Source of the DNA: Hetaerina americana
Lineage: Eukaryota; Arthropoda; Insecta; Odonata; Calopterygidae
Assembly: GCA_022747635.1 (NCBI GenBank)
Contig: JAKTNV010000001.1
Location: forward strand, 44,804,946 to 44,868,945
Reading direction: 5' to 3'
Length of the DNA: 64,000 nucleotides
Part shown: piece after piece, positions 24,677 through 37,200 of the stretch
Numbering within the stretch: position 1 is the first letter of the stretch
How the letters are laid out: each line of letters opens with the position of its first letter
The notes under the pieces: model-generated
The model's database searches: none
What the model was told of the DNA's origin: nothing
The model's input: only the letters and a program-made list of their open reading frames with translations
Made by a program: the position numbers and the translations under genes

Positions 24677-25370
24677 CGCCTTCCCCACTTCGTCCTTTAC
24701 ACAAAATATGTAAATTTGAGGGTTTCATTTTCGGTCAAAACTTTATTTTATTATTAAAGCAAGCAATGGAATTATTAATGGAAAAACTTTGGTGGAATAC
24801 GGAAATGTTCTATATGCGTCTTGTTAAAATTTTAATTGTGAATAATATATATATAATATTATGTAAAAATACATTTTCAAAAGACCTTTGTCATTTTCAC
24901 ATAAAACAGCCTCACATTTTTCTTCCTTCTTCGTTTTTCTTTTCACGTCCTAGTGATTCAGTTCCAATGAAAACATTAAAATGCGATGGATAAATATTTA
25001 AGCTTTAAATTAATTAACTAATGATATAGAAAGAAATAACGTACTAACTAAGACTAAAGATTTTATTATCCCGCTATAATTGACGTTTAATTTGATTTAA
25101 TTGATGCTCAATTTTCTAACATGCAGCCAAAATTAAAAAACGCTCTATAGTTCAATTCTTAGGTTAGTCCAGTCGTTTTTCCATTGTGGTATTAGCCTTT
25201 GATTTTTAACTATAGGCATATGTCTGTACAGAATAAATTAAGCACCCTATATTTTGCAATATTAATTACGGTAATCGTGCGCCGTGCATGGACGTTAGAA
25301 TTAATTCAAATCTTCGTTAATAATTAAATATATTTTCATTTTTTTTGTCTTTCACGTTCGCGTGCGTTTT
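24677..25370. other. AT-rich non-coding DNA
   Basis: Nothing recognised between the fold-back element and the next SINE. Confidence 0.55.
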
Positions 25371-25649
25371 AGTCACGGTAGTTCAAGGGATAGAGCGTTG
25401 GACTACGGTCGGGAGGGCTCGGGTTCGATTCCCTGGTAAGTCACTCTGGGCACCTGCAGCTCCACCCAAGCTATGTGATTTTTCGGGTACCAGATCTTCC
25501 TGGGAAACCATAACGGGCACAGGGAAAGGAACTGGTCCCCCTACCCTGATGTGTGAATTTCACTCGCCGTCGAGCTTAGTACTGGATGAACTCTACCATC
25601 ACCTACCAAACCCACCTTCGGGTTGATTACTGTGCTAATGGTTTTTTTT
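25371..25649 (+). mobile_element. tRNA-derived SINE, plus-strand copy
   Basis: Head: cacggtagttcaagggatag (box A region), then gggttcgattccctgg (box B). The body has gtgatttttcgggtaccag, cttcctgggaaaccataacg, cagggaaaggaactggtccc, cctgatgtgtgaat, and the end cttcgggttgattactgtgc followed by a T-rich tail. This copy keeps the roughly 15-bp ctggtccccctaccc segment that is absent from the copy at 32.8 kb. It opens a chance frame of 93 codons that is not a gene. Confidence 0.93.
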
Positions 25650-27755
<2,106 letters not shown>

Positions 27756-27783
27756 TTTCGTAGACGTAACATAGAAGTGCCGA

Positions 27784-27798
27784 ATAGTACATTACACA
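27784..27798. repeat. Left copy of 15-bp target-site duplication
   Basis: atagtacattacaca is repeated exactly at 28785-28799 on the other side of the nested insertion. In the uninterrupted copy at 21.7 kb the corresponding place reads tagtacaatacacag, so the duplication arose with the insertion. Confidence 0.85.
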
Positions 27799-27999
27799 TA
27801 TTGATAGAAATGAGCTCTTACGGCTAGTAATATATAATAAATTTGAAACTCCAATAGCCGTAAACAGTTTACCTTTCTAAACAAAGTGAAAATGAAATTA
27901 ATTGGCTAGCGCCACAAGTCAAAAAGGGGTAAAGGTAAAAAAGGATAATGAGGTAGGTGAAAGGGGTAAAAGGTAAAAAAGGAGAGGATAAGAAAGGTG

Positions 28000-28048
28000 A
28001 ATGCGAATACGCGTATTTCGGCCACAAAGTAGCCCTCTTCAGCGTACT
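28000..28048 (-). ncRNA. Hammerhead-ribozyme-like motif, left arm of palindrome
   Basis: Exact mirror of the motif at 28570-28618: CTGAAGA, stem II, GAAA, then the self-complementary AATACGCGTATT as stem III. See the right-arm entry for base pairing. Confidence 0.6.
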
Positions 28049-28569
28049 GAAGGGTAATCGTCACTACAACACAAGTCGAAGTGAGAAAGGGTAAGGGCAA
28101 TCCGAAGAATATATAGTGTTACATGTGTGGGGGAGGGGGGGGGGTTGGTGAAAAGAAAAGAGCCAATGGACGAGGCTGATAGTGGAGGAATTTGAAACGA
28201 TAGGTTATGTAGTGCGGGGGAGGGGGAATTACACGGTCAAAGAAATGACCGTTGCAAAGAGGGGGAAAAAGTGAAAGGGAAGCTTAACACAACCTTTTCC
28301 CTCCCCCTTCTACGTTCGCTTAACGGTTGTGTTAAGCTTCCCTTTCACTTTTTCCCCCTCTTTGCAACGGTCATTTCTTTGACCGTGTAATTCCCCCTCC
28401 CCCGCACTACATAACCTATCGTTTCAAATTCCTCCACTATCAGCCTCGTCCATTGGCTCTTTTCTTTTCACCAACCCCCCCCCTCCCCCACACATGTAAC
28501 ACTATATATTCTTCGGATTGCCCTTACCCTTTCTCACTTCGACTTGTGTTGTAGTGACGATTACCCTTC

Positions 28570-28618
28570 AGTACGCTGAAGAGGGCTACTTTGTGGCCGA
28601 AATACGCGTATTCGCATT
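28570..28618 (+). ncRNA. Hammerhead-ribozyme-like motif, right arm of palindrome
   Basis: Core CTGAAGA (28576-28582) fits CUGANGA. Stem II pairs gg-ctac with gtgg-cc with one bulged G, leading into GAAA at 28599-28602. Stem III is the palindrome aatacgcgtatt (28601-28612). Self-complementary stem III is a feature of dimer-type hammerheads described in PLEs. The cut would fall after 28612. Stem I is weak: C613-G575 and G614-C574 pair, one mismatch, then three more pairs. Activity is unknown. Confidence 0.6.
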
Positions 28619-28784
28619 CACCTTTCTTATCCTCTCCTTTTTTACCTTTTACCCCTTTCACCTACCTCATTATCCTTTTTTACCTTTACCCCTTTTTGAC
28701 TTGTGGCGCTAGCCAATTAATTTCATTTTCACTTTGTTTAGAAAGGTAAACTGTTTACGGCTATTGGAGTTTCAAATTTATTAT

Positions 28785-28936
28785 ATAGTACATTACACAG
28801 TAACAAACAATATAGAAACACAAAAAAAGGATCACTCACACGTTATTTCTTGATAATTTCGACGGAATTCTACTCCGTCTTCATCGGAAGATAGAGAAGT
28901 AATCATTACTTGATTAATTACTGTGTAATGTACTAT
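28785..28936. repeat. 19-bp perfect inverted repeat around a PLE tail segment
   Basis: atagtacattacacagtaa (28785-28803) and its exact reverse complement (28918-28936) enclose 114 bp that contain the degraded hammerhead-like motif. The left arm overlaps the right target-site duplication of the nested insertion. Confidence 0.85.
28857..28905 (-). ncRNA. Degraded hammerhead-like motif in PLE tail (copy B)
   Basis: Minus strand: cttccgatgaagacgg, a short loop, ttccgtcgaaattatc. Stem II (gacgga or its equivalent with tccgtc) and GAAA are kept. The first core reads CCGATGA, one base off CUGAUGA at U4, the same position that is altered in copy A. No good stem I was found. Confidence 0.45.
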
Positions 28937-28947
28937 ATATGTACATG

Positions 28948-28949
<2 letters not shown>

Positions 28950-29032
<83 letters not shown>

Positions 29033-29051
29033 CATACATACATACATACAA
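28950..29051. repeat. (TA)n then (CATA)n microsatellite
   Basis: About 39 TA units (28950-29028) followed by five or six CATA units. It closes the second PLE tail copy on its right side. Confidence 0.95.
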
Positions 29052-30889
29052 ATAGCAATTCTTTTTAGCTGACACCACCAGTTGAAATACCTCTCCAAAG
29101 ATCCTTCTTTCAATATCATTCTGATCCGTTCTTAGATTTTCTGAAGGCATCTCAAATTAGTTGCACATGCAGTGAAACTTAGTTATATCACACATATTTC
29201 AAGTTTGGTCTTAATGTTACATACAGTAGAGGTTTGAATTTAATGAAAGTCTCTTTCAGACGCTCTTCGATTTTGAATGGTGAGTAAATGTTTAATTGTC
29301 TCCGTTAAAGTCGATTCGTTAAATTTTGACCATCTAGACATTTTATTCCACTTCAGAAATTCGTCTAGGAACAGCGATAATAATACTCAGTCAACATGCG
29401 TTCCACTCACAAGTGCATTAATTAAGTTTACGAGTATTCAAATTTTAAGTTTCCTCAATCATTTTTCGTTTATTATTTGCATGAACATCTCTTTCTCGGC
29501 TTTCTTTAAATGAGTTGGTTTGGTGCCATTAATTATTAAACGCATCTTTTCGTATTACTTTCTTTTGGATTAACTCTTTCTCGTGTTCAATATAGTTTTA
29601 TGATATTTATTGCTCTCAGAAAACACAATGGTGATATTCTTATATTATGAAAATGACATTGCATCTCTGAGTTGTTTTGGCCCCTGATATGTTATATTTA
29701 TTTCAACTATAATAATATTTTGATGAACTCTGAACACGGGTGAAGATATATAGTAATTTATGTATCACTCTCCAACAATATTTAACATCACGGCCTCCAA
29801 TTATTCCACTGTTTTGCGTCTGGGTTGAACCTAGTTTTAAAATTCATACTGATACATAATATTCCTGAACGTAAATTCGTGAGTATTTCCCTAAAACGAT
29901 CATTATGTATTATAATATCAGTTGGATGTGTTACGCGTAAAACCATATAAACAGTGATATTTTGATGAAGTTTCATTAATGAGTGTTCTCACCTGTCTTC
30001 CGTGCTCTTGAATCTCAAGAATTATTAAAGACTCTAGTTAAAATATTAAGTATGCTCATTTGGTTCCAATCAGGGAATATGCCTTTGGGAGTAGACATCC
30101 CGGTATAGCGTCTGAGGGTAATTGACTTTTACGTCTCAATCGTTCGAGATAGAATTATTGGTCGAGCTGAATAGTGGTGATGTCCACGAAGGTAACGTTG
30201 AAGCGCATGCCCCGTAGCTCAGAGAGAGCGAACATATTATCTCGCAAGGGCTTATAATCTCAACTTCATGAAAGAAACTATAAATAACCAGCTTTTCAAA
30301 AAATCCCGCCCTACGCTGAATTCCCTCTTTCGCCATGAAATTCGAAGCTTTGCGACTAAGTACCAAGCACAAATTCACGTTATGGTCTTTTAACTCAAAA
30401 TTTCCATTTGCTTTTAATACGCAAGTTCTTATTACTCATTTTAGAAAGTAAAATCGTCATACCATTTATGTAAAACAGTGTTTTTCCTGGTTTGCCAATC
30501 TTTATAAATTGAAAAAAATTACTAGCTTTAAATTAATTCCTGCCTCTTACTACATTATGTCATGTAGGAAGGCCCACCTCAACCACAAAAAACTTACGCG
30601 CGACTGCGAACTACGATTTCACGTTGTCGCAAAGGTAGTATGATGATGGAGTCTAAAGTAATTTTGTCCGCGAATAAAATAGTGCGAATACCTTTTGTTC
30701 TTAGCTTGAGAGAATAAGACTGTTTCTGACTCATTAGATGCATTAAACCAAAACTATTCCTTGAGGATGGAACCTAAACCTAGGTTTCCTGGTAGTAGTT
30801 ATTAAATTTTTAGTTGCCTCAAACGAATGAGGTTATTTGCATTGGTTTCTGGTTAAGACTACGAAGAAACTCAGTCGAAGCAAACTTTG
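29052..30889. other. AT-rich non-coding DNA, nothing recognised
   Basis: Only short chance frames are present. Confidence 0.55.
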
Positions 30890-31510
30890 GCTGTTTTCAG
30901 AGCCAACCCCTGACCACCATGCCACCAACGCTTACTACCATGTAATAGAGTAGGTTGGAGAGATAGGATAGTTGATGATGGAGCAAAAAGAGTGAGAATT
31001 GGAGGACGAGAAACAGCGAGGAAGTGGCGAAGGAGTAGGTGGTCACGGATGACCGGATAAAGTAAATGGGGTAAATGAAAGAGAAGAGGGTCAATGAAGC
31101 AATGCGACAGGGTTGGCGGTGGTTGTGTAAGGCTGGAATGAGGTTAGGGGTGTGGCAGTGTGGGTTTTGCGGGGTGAGAGGGAAGGGCGGGTATGGGGAG
31201 GAGCCATAGGTCGACCTCCAAAGATGGGTATTATTTTTAAGCCGCTTATCTCCGCACTGGTACACCGCCCAGAGGAGACTTAGCTCCATCTCTTACCGCC
31301 GCCTCCTCATCCTTCCGTCCCAACCCTCGTGACGCCACCCTCTTCCCGTGCCGTCCTTCATGCGTCATCTTTGTGTCCCCATTGCCCTGAATTTCATTTC
31401 TTTCCCTCCGTCCTCCCTATCGTCCTTTACTCTCTCTTTCCGGTATCCCCATTGATTACTCTCTTTCGCATATTATACCGCCTTTTTTACCCGTTGCTCC
31501 TTTTGTCAAC
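30890..31510. other. Island with a purine-to-pyrimidine strand switch
   Basis: The plus strand is purine-rich from about 30940 to 31200 (for example ggcagtgtgggttttgcggg) and turns C/T-rich from about 31275 to 31500. No gene is recognised. The two halves are not clear inverted copies of each other by eye. Confidence 0.5.
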
Positions 31511-32689
31511 GTAGTGACTTTCTGCGGTCGTGGAGCCCATTATATGTATGCTTATAGTGGAAAAGTAAATTCGTGTGGTTCTCACTTGTTTACCAATGTA
31601 ACTACAAAAGTCGTTGATGTTTTGGGTTACAATAGTGCCATGCCAAAAGAATACACTTTAAATTGTTTTAATAACATTATGTTTAGATTTTCGAGTGTCA
31701 TCAGGCTATTGAATGTGGCGGGGTCTTGATGGCATTTACTTCATTTAACCGTAAAAAGTTTTTTTGGTGATAACGGGACCATCTCATAAGATTGTGCTCG
31801 TTTTTCTGCACAGTTGCTGTCAAGAAAACGGGAAATAACTTTCGAAAGTTTTATATAGAGTTCGCAAATGGCCCATTGAAAGAACTAAAAATTAACATGC
31901 TAGTACACTCCAAGGAAAATATGAACCGACGTACGGTGTTAATAACGTGAAGTTATAAAATTAATATTATAAAATTTTAATGAAATTGTTTGTGAAAAAA
32001 TGTCAACTATTCGATAGTTTATATTTTATTGTGTCTTTGGTAAAGGCAGTTAAAGGTCTACAACCTCCAATTTTCCCTAAAAACTATTTTATAAAGAAAG
32101 TTCTTTTACTTATCAGCATCGTTCAGTAGGCTTACTCATTTTTCACGACCTCTACGTCGAAAACTCTTTTGTAGGGGTCCCTTTTGCCCACACGAAAAAC
32201 TGGTCGGTCCGTGTTCGAGGCTTTTTGGGATCGTAGTCACTTGAATTTCGGGCTTCTTTGAAATGTCGCACCCACGGACGTACATTTTTCTCATTCATAA
32301 CACTTACTACCAGCGCAAGTCTCCCTCAACTGACGATGTATTTCAGAACGTGATAATCCACGCAATGGGGAAAAACGAATGATCACGCTGTTATTGTGCA
32401 TTAAACGAAGGAATTTTAGGTATTTAAAATACTTACCATTTTAGTTGAAGCTGTGCAAACTATGTACGATTAACGATGCAGAAAAATATGGCTAATATTA
32501 GCAAAGGTTGCCCGTGGCTTTTTATTTCAGTAAAATTTTAATGTCTACGAGTAGTACTAGTCTCAAGAAAGAAACTGGTTCTCCTCAGAATCTGAACGCA
32601 CCATGTATTTGAAAGGGATGTCATAAAGTCATTCTTTTTTAATTTGCATAGATAAAAGATTGAAGTGCGTCATATACATAAATATTTTA
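31511..32689. other. AT-rich non-coding DNA, nothing recognised
   Basis: A 71-codon plus frame at 31514-31729 has no recognisable motif. Confidence 0.5.
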
Positions 32690-32752
32690 TATATATACAC
32701 ACATATATATGTATATCTATACATATATAAATATACACATATATACATATAT
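32690..32752. repeat. Imperfect TA/CA-rich low-complexity tract
   Basis: Alternating purine-pyrimidine sequence on the left of a SINE. A similar tract continues on the right, so the SINE landed inside it. Confidence 0.8.
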
Positions 32753-33020
32753 AAAACCATAAACACAGTAATCAACCCGAAGGTCGGTTTAGTAGGTGAT
32801 GGTAGAGATCACCCAGTACTAAGCCCTATACGGCGTGTGAAAATTCACACATCAGGTTCCTTTCCCTGTGCCGGTTATGGTTTCCCAGGAAGACCTGGTA
32901 CCCGAAAAATCACTTTAGCTTGGGTGCAGCTGCAGATGCACAGAGTGCCTTGCCCGGGAATCGAACCCGGGACCTTCCGGTCGGTAGACCAACGCTCTAC
33001 CCCCTGGACTACCACGACCC
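32753..33020 (-). mobile_element. tRNA-derived SINE, best preserved copy
   Basis: Minus strand head gtcgtggtagtccagggggt, box A region ggtagagcgttggtc, box B gggttcgattcccggg with a well-paired T-stem, then gtgatttttcgggtaccagg, cttcctgggaaaccataacc and the ending cttcgggttgattactgtgt. It lacks the short ctggtccccctaccc segment seen at 25.5 kb, which suggests two subfamilies. The insert lies in TA-rich repeats, so a target duplication cannot be told apart from the repeats. Confidence 0.95.
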
Positions 33021-33051
33021 ACATATACATATATATTTTATCTAGAAGAAT

Positions 33052-33098
<47 letters not shown>
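33052..33098. repeat. (TA)n microsatellite
   Basis: About 23 TA units, part of the same low-complexity block that hosts the SINE. Confidence 0.95.
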
Positions 33099-33101
<3 letters not shown>

Positions 33102-36100
33102 TATATAGTATATACATATATGTGCATATATATACACACATATATAAAAAAATATATATGCAATATGAAGATTGTTTTTTAATATAAAGGAATATGAAAA
33201 TCGTTTCATGGCAGCTGATCGAATCAGTTAAATTATAACTTATTTTTACTCTATACCTCCAATATTTTGTAAGGAATGAGTAAGGGATGAGGGAATAAAT
33301 AAATACATGACTATCATGATCGATGTGACTAAGTTGAAGGATGACGAAACTAATATGAAATTTTGACCACGTCTCTCCGGTTCACGAATTCCGTAATGGG
33401 ATATTTTCTGACGCACAACATTCAAGGGACGAATGCGAACGTGAAGGTTAATTATTTCTCTAATTGAGATTCAATAAAAGGATGACAGAAGAACAAAGAG
33501 ATTTCTCTGGGCGCTGGACGATTGGAGGCTAGGGTGATTGTTTCAAAAGCCTGAGGAAATTCTTTTGGAAAACAAAATTACAGAAAATAATTTCTGCTAA
33601 CCCGTAAAAAAGTAAATAAGAGAATGGAAGTGAGCGAGGACTGGAACAGAAGTGGGTAGAATTTTTATTAGATTGGGAGCTCAGGTTTGGAAGTTGGTTG
33701 CAATAATGAATTTCTGAAACGTAAATCACGCGGATACTGTTCGGTATCACACATGGTATTAATTCTTGGTCCCTGAGAGAATGTGCGCCTGACGCTTAGG
33801 GAGTTATGAAGTTAGTAGTTTGAAATGGAATAGAGATACATAGCACAGAAGTAAACGCCTCTATAATTAAAAATTTTTATGAATTGAAGCAATTAGTTCA
33901 TCATATAGTTGGATCTGGATATGACTGCGCTCTGGGAATGTAAATTGTTTTTATTGTCGATGCATCAAAAAAATACATTCGAATCTTTTACCTATAGTTT
34001 AACAGATTTGACGCCGTTCTAAAATAGGTATAATTTACATGAAAAGCGATATCTTTAGGGTATTTTAGTCCATAGTTCACAACGTTTATGCCTACTCGGA
34101 TCCTGGTAAGTCCTTTTACGTCTACAGACATTCTTGTAGCGAACGTTATGCTTTTAAGCCCTCGTATTGCCCACTAAGCTTTTTAAGTGGACCCTAAAAT
34201 ATCAAAATTATATTGATCCCCATGTATGAAATGGATTTATACAAGAAAGGTTGCGCACAATAACTTCAATATTAAATGAATGCTAGACCTAATGATGTTT
34301 ATTAAAATATTAAAGCCAGCTTATAGTACAATATCTAGGGCACTTATTAATATGAATTTTAATCGATAAAGGTAGTTTGTGTTGGTATTGGCAATTTCAT
34401 GTATTTCCATTGAGTCAATGGTAAATATTTCTTAATAATAGTAAATGAATGCATTAGCCATGTATATGTAATCTTATGTATTAAGCTTATTCTGTGAAGC
34501 CGTCTGTCAAATAGTTTTGATGAATATACTTCTATTCTCATTTCATCCGTGTAAAAGGTTTGAATGCTGTTAAAATTACGAATAGGTAAATATTATCAAA
34601 GAAAATTGTTTAAAAAAATTACATTTTGAATATCTCTGAATGTTTGCCAAAGGGATGAAATTCAATAGGTGACCGCGCTAAAAAATAGGTTTAAATGGTA
34701 AATAAATCACGTTTTAACGCAGTTATTGACTTTTTTCCATCAGATACCGTGGTATACGATGAAAGGTAAAAGGTGAAATTAAATGAATTCTGAAGCTATT
34801 TTGTTAAAATCTGTCAATATCACAAAGAGAGCCGTGATATAACGATATTGACGCGTGAATGAATAATTCCTGATGTCTAAAGCGTTAGGAGTGGTTTGAA
34901 GAATCTTCCCGAGGACTTATTTAGCCGTATGATTTGTATAAAAATGCTCGACATGTAAACTATTGCATGAAAAAATTTAAATATCGTGCTAACTTTACTT
35001 TGGTAGGTAGAAATACAACCATTAAAAACTAATTATTGCATTGCTAATCTTTTCTTAGACTTTGAAATTATGACTTTTGGACTCTTGGAAGTTTTTGCAA
35101 TGAAATTCGCAAAACCGGATGACCCAGTCGAAAGTCACCCTCACGGCATCTTCCGTTGTTTCTTGGAACGTTTTATGTAAGGTCGATTCCTACTTTCAGT
35201 TCCAAAGGTTTTCTATTATCAATATTTGTTAACAGCATGTTGATGAATCAGATAAGAAACGTTTAATGTCAGTATAATATGAAATTCACTATGGTTTAAA
35301 TGTAACCTTGAATGGGAATTGATATTTTAAAGAGTTAATTTACAAAAGGAATCCACTTTAAGGAATTTAATAAGAATTTGCATTGAACTCCCCGAATATG
35401 TAGCGAGCTAATACAATTAAAGCTTACCAATGAGTGCATACAGATCGTCGTGTTATATTATATTTTAAACCTTTTAATTGCTGTTTTAGGTATTTGAAAT
35501 GTTTAATGTCCACAAGGTTATAAAATCTAGATGCTCGAAAACGGCATCAGGGTATTTTTTCTTTGCCTCTTCTTGGGATTAAATGCATGGTAAAAATTAT
35601 TTAACGTAGCCGCATAAGTCCGTAGTGGTGAGCTAATATTAAACCCTGTAAATGCGCTAACCTAAATCGTACGTTTCCATAGGCCAAGGGCTCTGAAGTT
35701 GGAAGGTTCTGATAACCAAATACCTTTCTCACGAAAAAGTTGGAACCTCGAGGAATTTTACAAACTTTTCCACTAGAAATAAGAATTCTGGGGGTAAAGG
35801 TGCGATAAATGTCTGACTCTTGAGTTTGATATCATGTGGTCCATATTTTAAGGAAAATTAAACCATAGATAGCGAAAGGCTTTTCCTGAGCGTCGTCTAA
35901 GTGATCCTTTCACCCCGCTAGTTTATTTATTCTCCTTAAGATTCGTCAAAAACCTTAGCCATCTCCGTTTTCCACCCCACCGTTGCTATTGCCAACTATC
36001 CTTCTTTTTATCTCTCACTTGGACTACTTCCCAAGGCGCTATTGAGTTATTCGAATCGTTTAAGCCACCCAAGCATCCGTCTCTCTCTTTCGCACTTATG

Positions 36101-36899
36101 GGTGTATCCTAAGGCTTTACCATTCTCCACAGCTATTCTCAAATTGATGCAATTTATCTTTTAACCTGATTTAAGGAATTTGCATTTTTTCGGCGTTTCC
36201 TTGCCTGCCTCTTCAAAGCCTTCCATTCATTATCTCCCACCTTATCTCAACTATCACGGAGGATATCATTACCGTTGCGATATCATCACCGTATTACATT
36301 TAACCTAGCACTCAACCTTTTCTATCTCGGACTTATTAGATGTTTTCCAAGACTCAGACCTGATTTGTACCGCTTCTTAATTTTTTGATCGCATCATTAA
36401 TTTAATATACGAGTAATAATCGTCACGAATTAGTCTTCCATCTTCTTTTTCCAGAGTTCAATTGAATATAGTTGAGTCTTTAATTTTCTTATAAATATGT
36501 ATGTATTAGTATTGGATATACTTATAACATGAGTTGTTTATTTAATTTAAATAGAATTTGTCAAAAAAGACTATTCAGAAGAGCATGTCACATTATGTAA
36601 GGGAATGTGTAGAACAGCGAGTCACCACTTTAGTGTGTTAGATTATTTCAGATACAATGTGCTTTAACATTTTTGCATTTCAAAAATAACTGTGCACTAT
36701 AGGGTCAATACCCTGTCGATGTTGTATATTTGTTGTAGTAATCTAACAAGAAATAATACATGCCATTACAATTGCATATTTATATAGCCTTTAAATGGGG
36801 TGCACACCAAAAAGATTTGAGCACTTGTGACAGTGGATGTTGTGTTAGTATTCCAAAAAAATCACAAGGAAAATTCACACTACTTTGCGTTTCAATAGA
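33099..36899. other. AT-rich non-coding DNA, nothing recognised
   Basis: No domain, RNA or repeat of note. A pyrimidine-rich bit at about 35900-36300 is unassigned. Confidence 0.55.
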
Positions 36900-37200
36900 A
36901 TAGAATGTTTACTGTCAACTAGTTTCGCTACATCTTAACTCCTTGGATGGATTATCCCCTAAGTTTATTTTGGCTTCTATTTTCCTTCCGTTTTTCATTT
37001 ATAATACATTTGGCCGCGATTTGCTTCATTATTTTTCTGCTTATTTTGCAAATTACCGATGTTTTGTCCGAAACCGATTGTCCTTCAGATCTCTCACTGC
37101 TTTGGTCTGTCAAAGTCCCTTCTCAGTATCTCCGAGCCCCGTTCGTCTTCTTCTATCACAATTTATTCTTTAATTAAGAAATAGCAAGTGCCTTGAAAGC
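36900..37200. other. Pyrimidine-rich patch with two overlapping frames
   Basis: Two 76-codon plus frames (36943-37173 and 36947-37177) overlap in different frames; both are rich in Phe, Leu and Ser as expected from C/T bias. Not supported as a gene. Confidence 0.4.

Larger units (their letters stand above)
27799..28784. mobile_element. 986-bp palindromic insertion carrying mirrored hammerhead-like motifs
   Basis: After 32 asymmetric bases on the left, the rest is an inverted repeat: arms 27831-28294 and 28325-28787, loop 28295-28324 (30 nt). I found the arms identical wherever I compared them, except for one extra G in a G/C run (10 against 9). No reverse transcriptase or transposase is encoded; the arms only give an identical 64-codon frame on opposite strands, inside the C/T-rich part. 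The hammerhead-like cores, the 15-bp target duplication and its place inside a PLE tail suggest a non-autonomous PLE-related element made of two opposed terminal repeats. The near-identity of the arms means recent origin or gene conversion. Confidence 0.85.

Noticed and set aside
25371..25440. tRNA gene
   Set aside because: Box A and B are present, but it is the head of a SINE with the same body as other copies; the same holds at 15.8 and 33.0 kb.
27906..28712. Identical 64-codon frames on opposite strands
   Set aside because: They are the two arms of the palindrome; the frame crosses the ribozyme-like region and C/T-rich sequence and is not protein-coding.
31700..31720. Minus-strand hammerhead from cctgatgacactcgaaa
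   Set aside because: The space between core and GAAA is too short for stem II.
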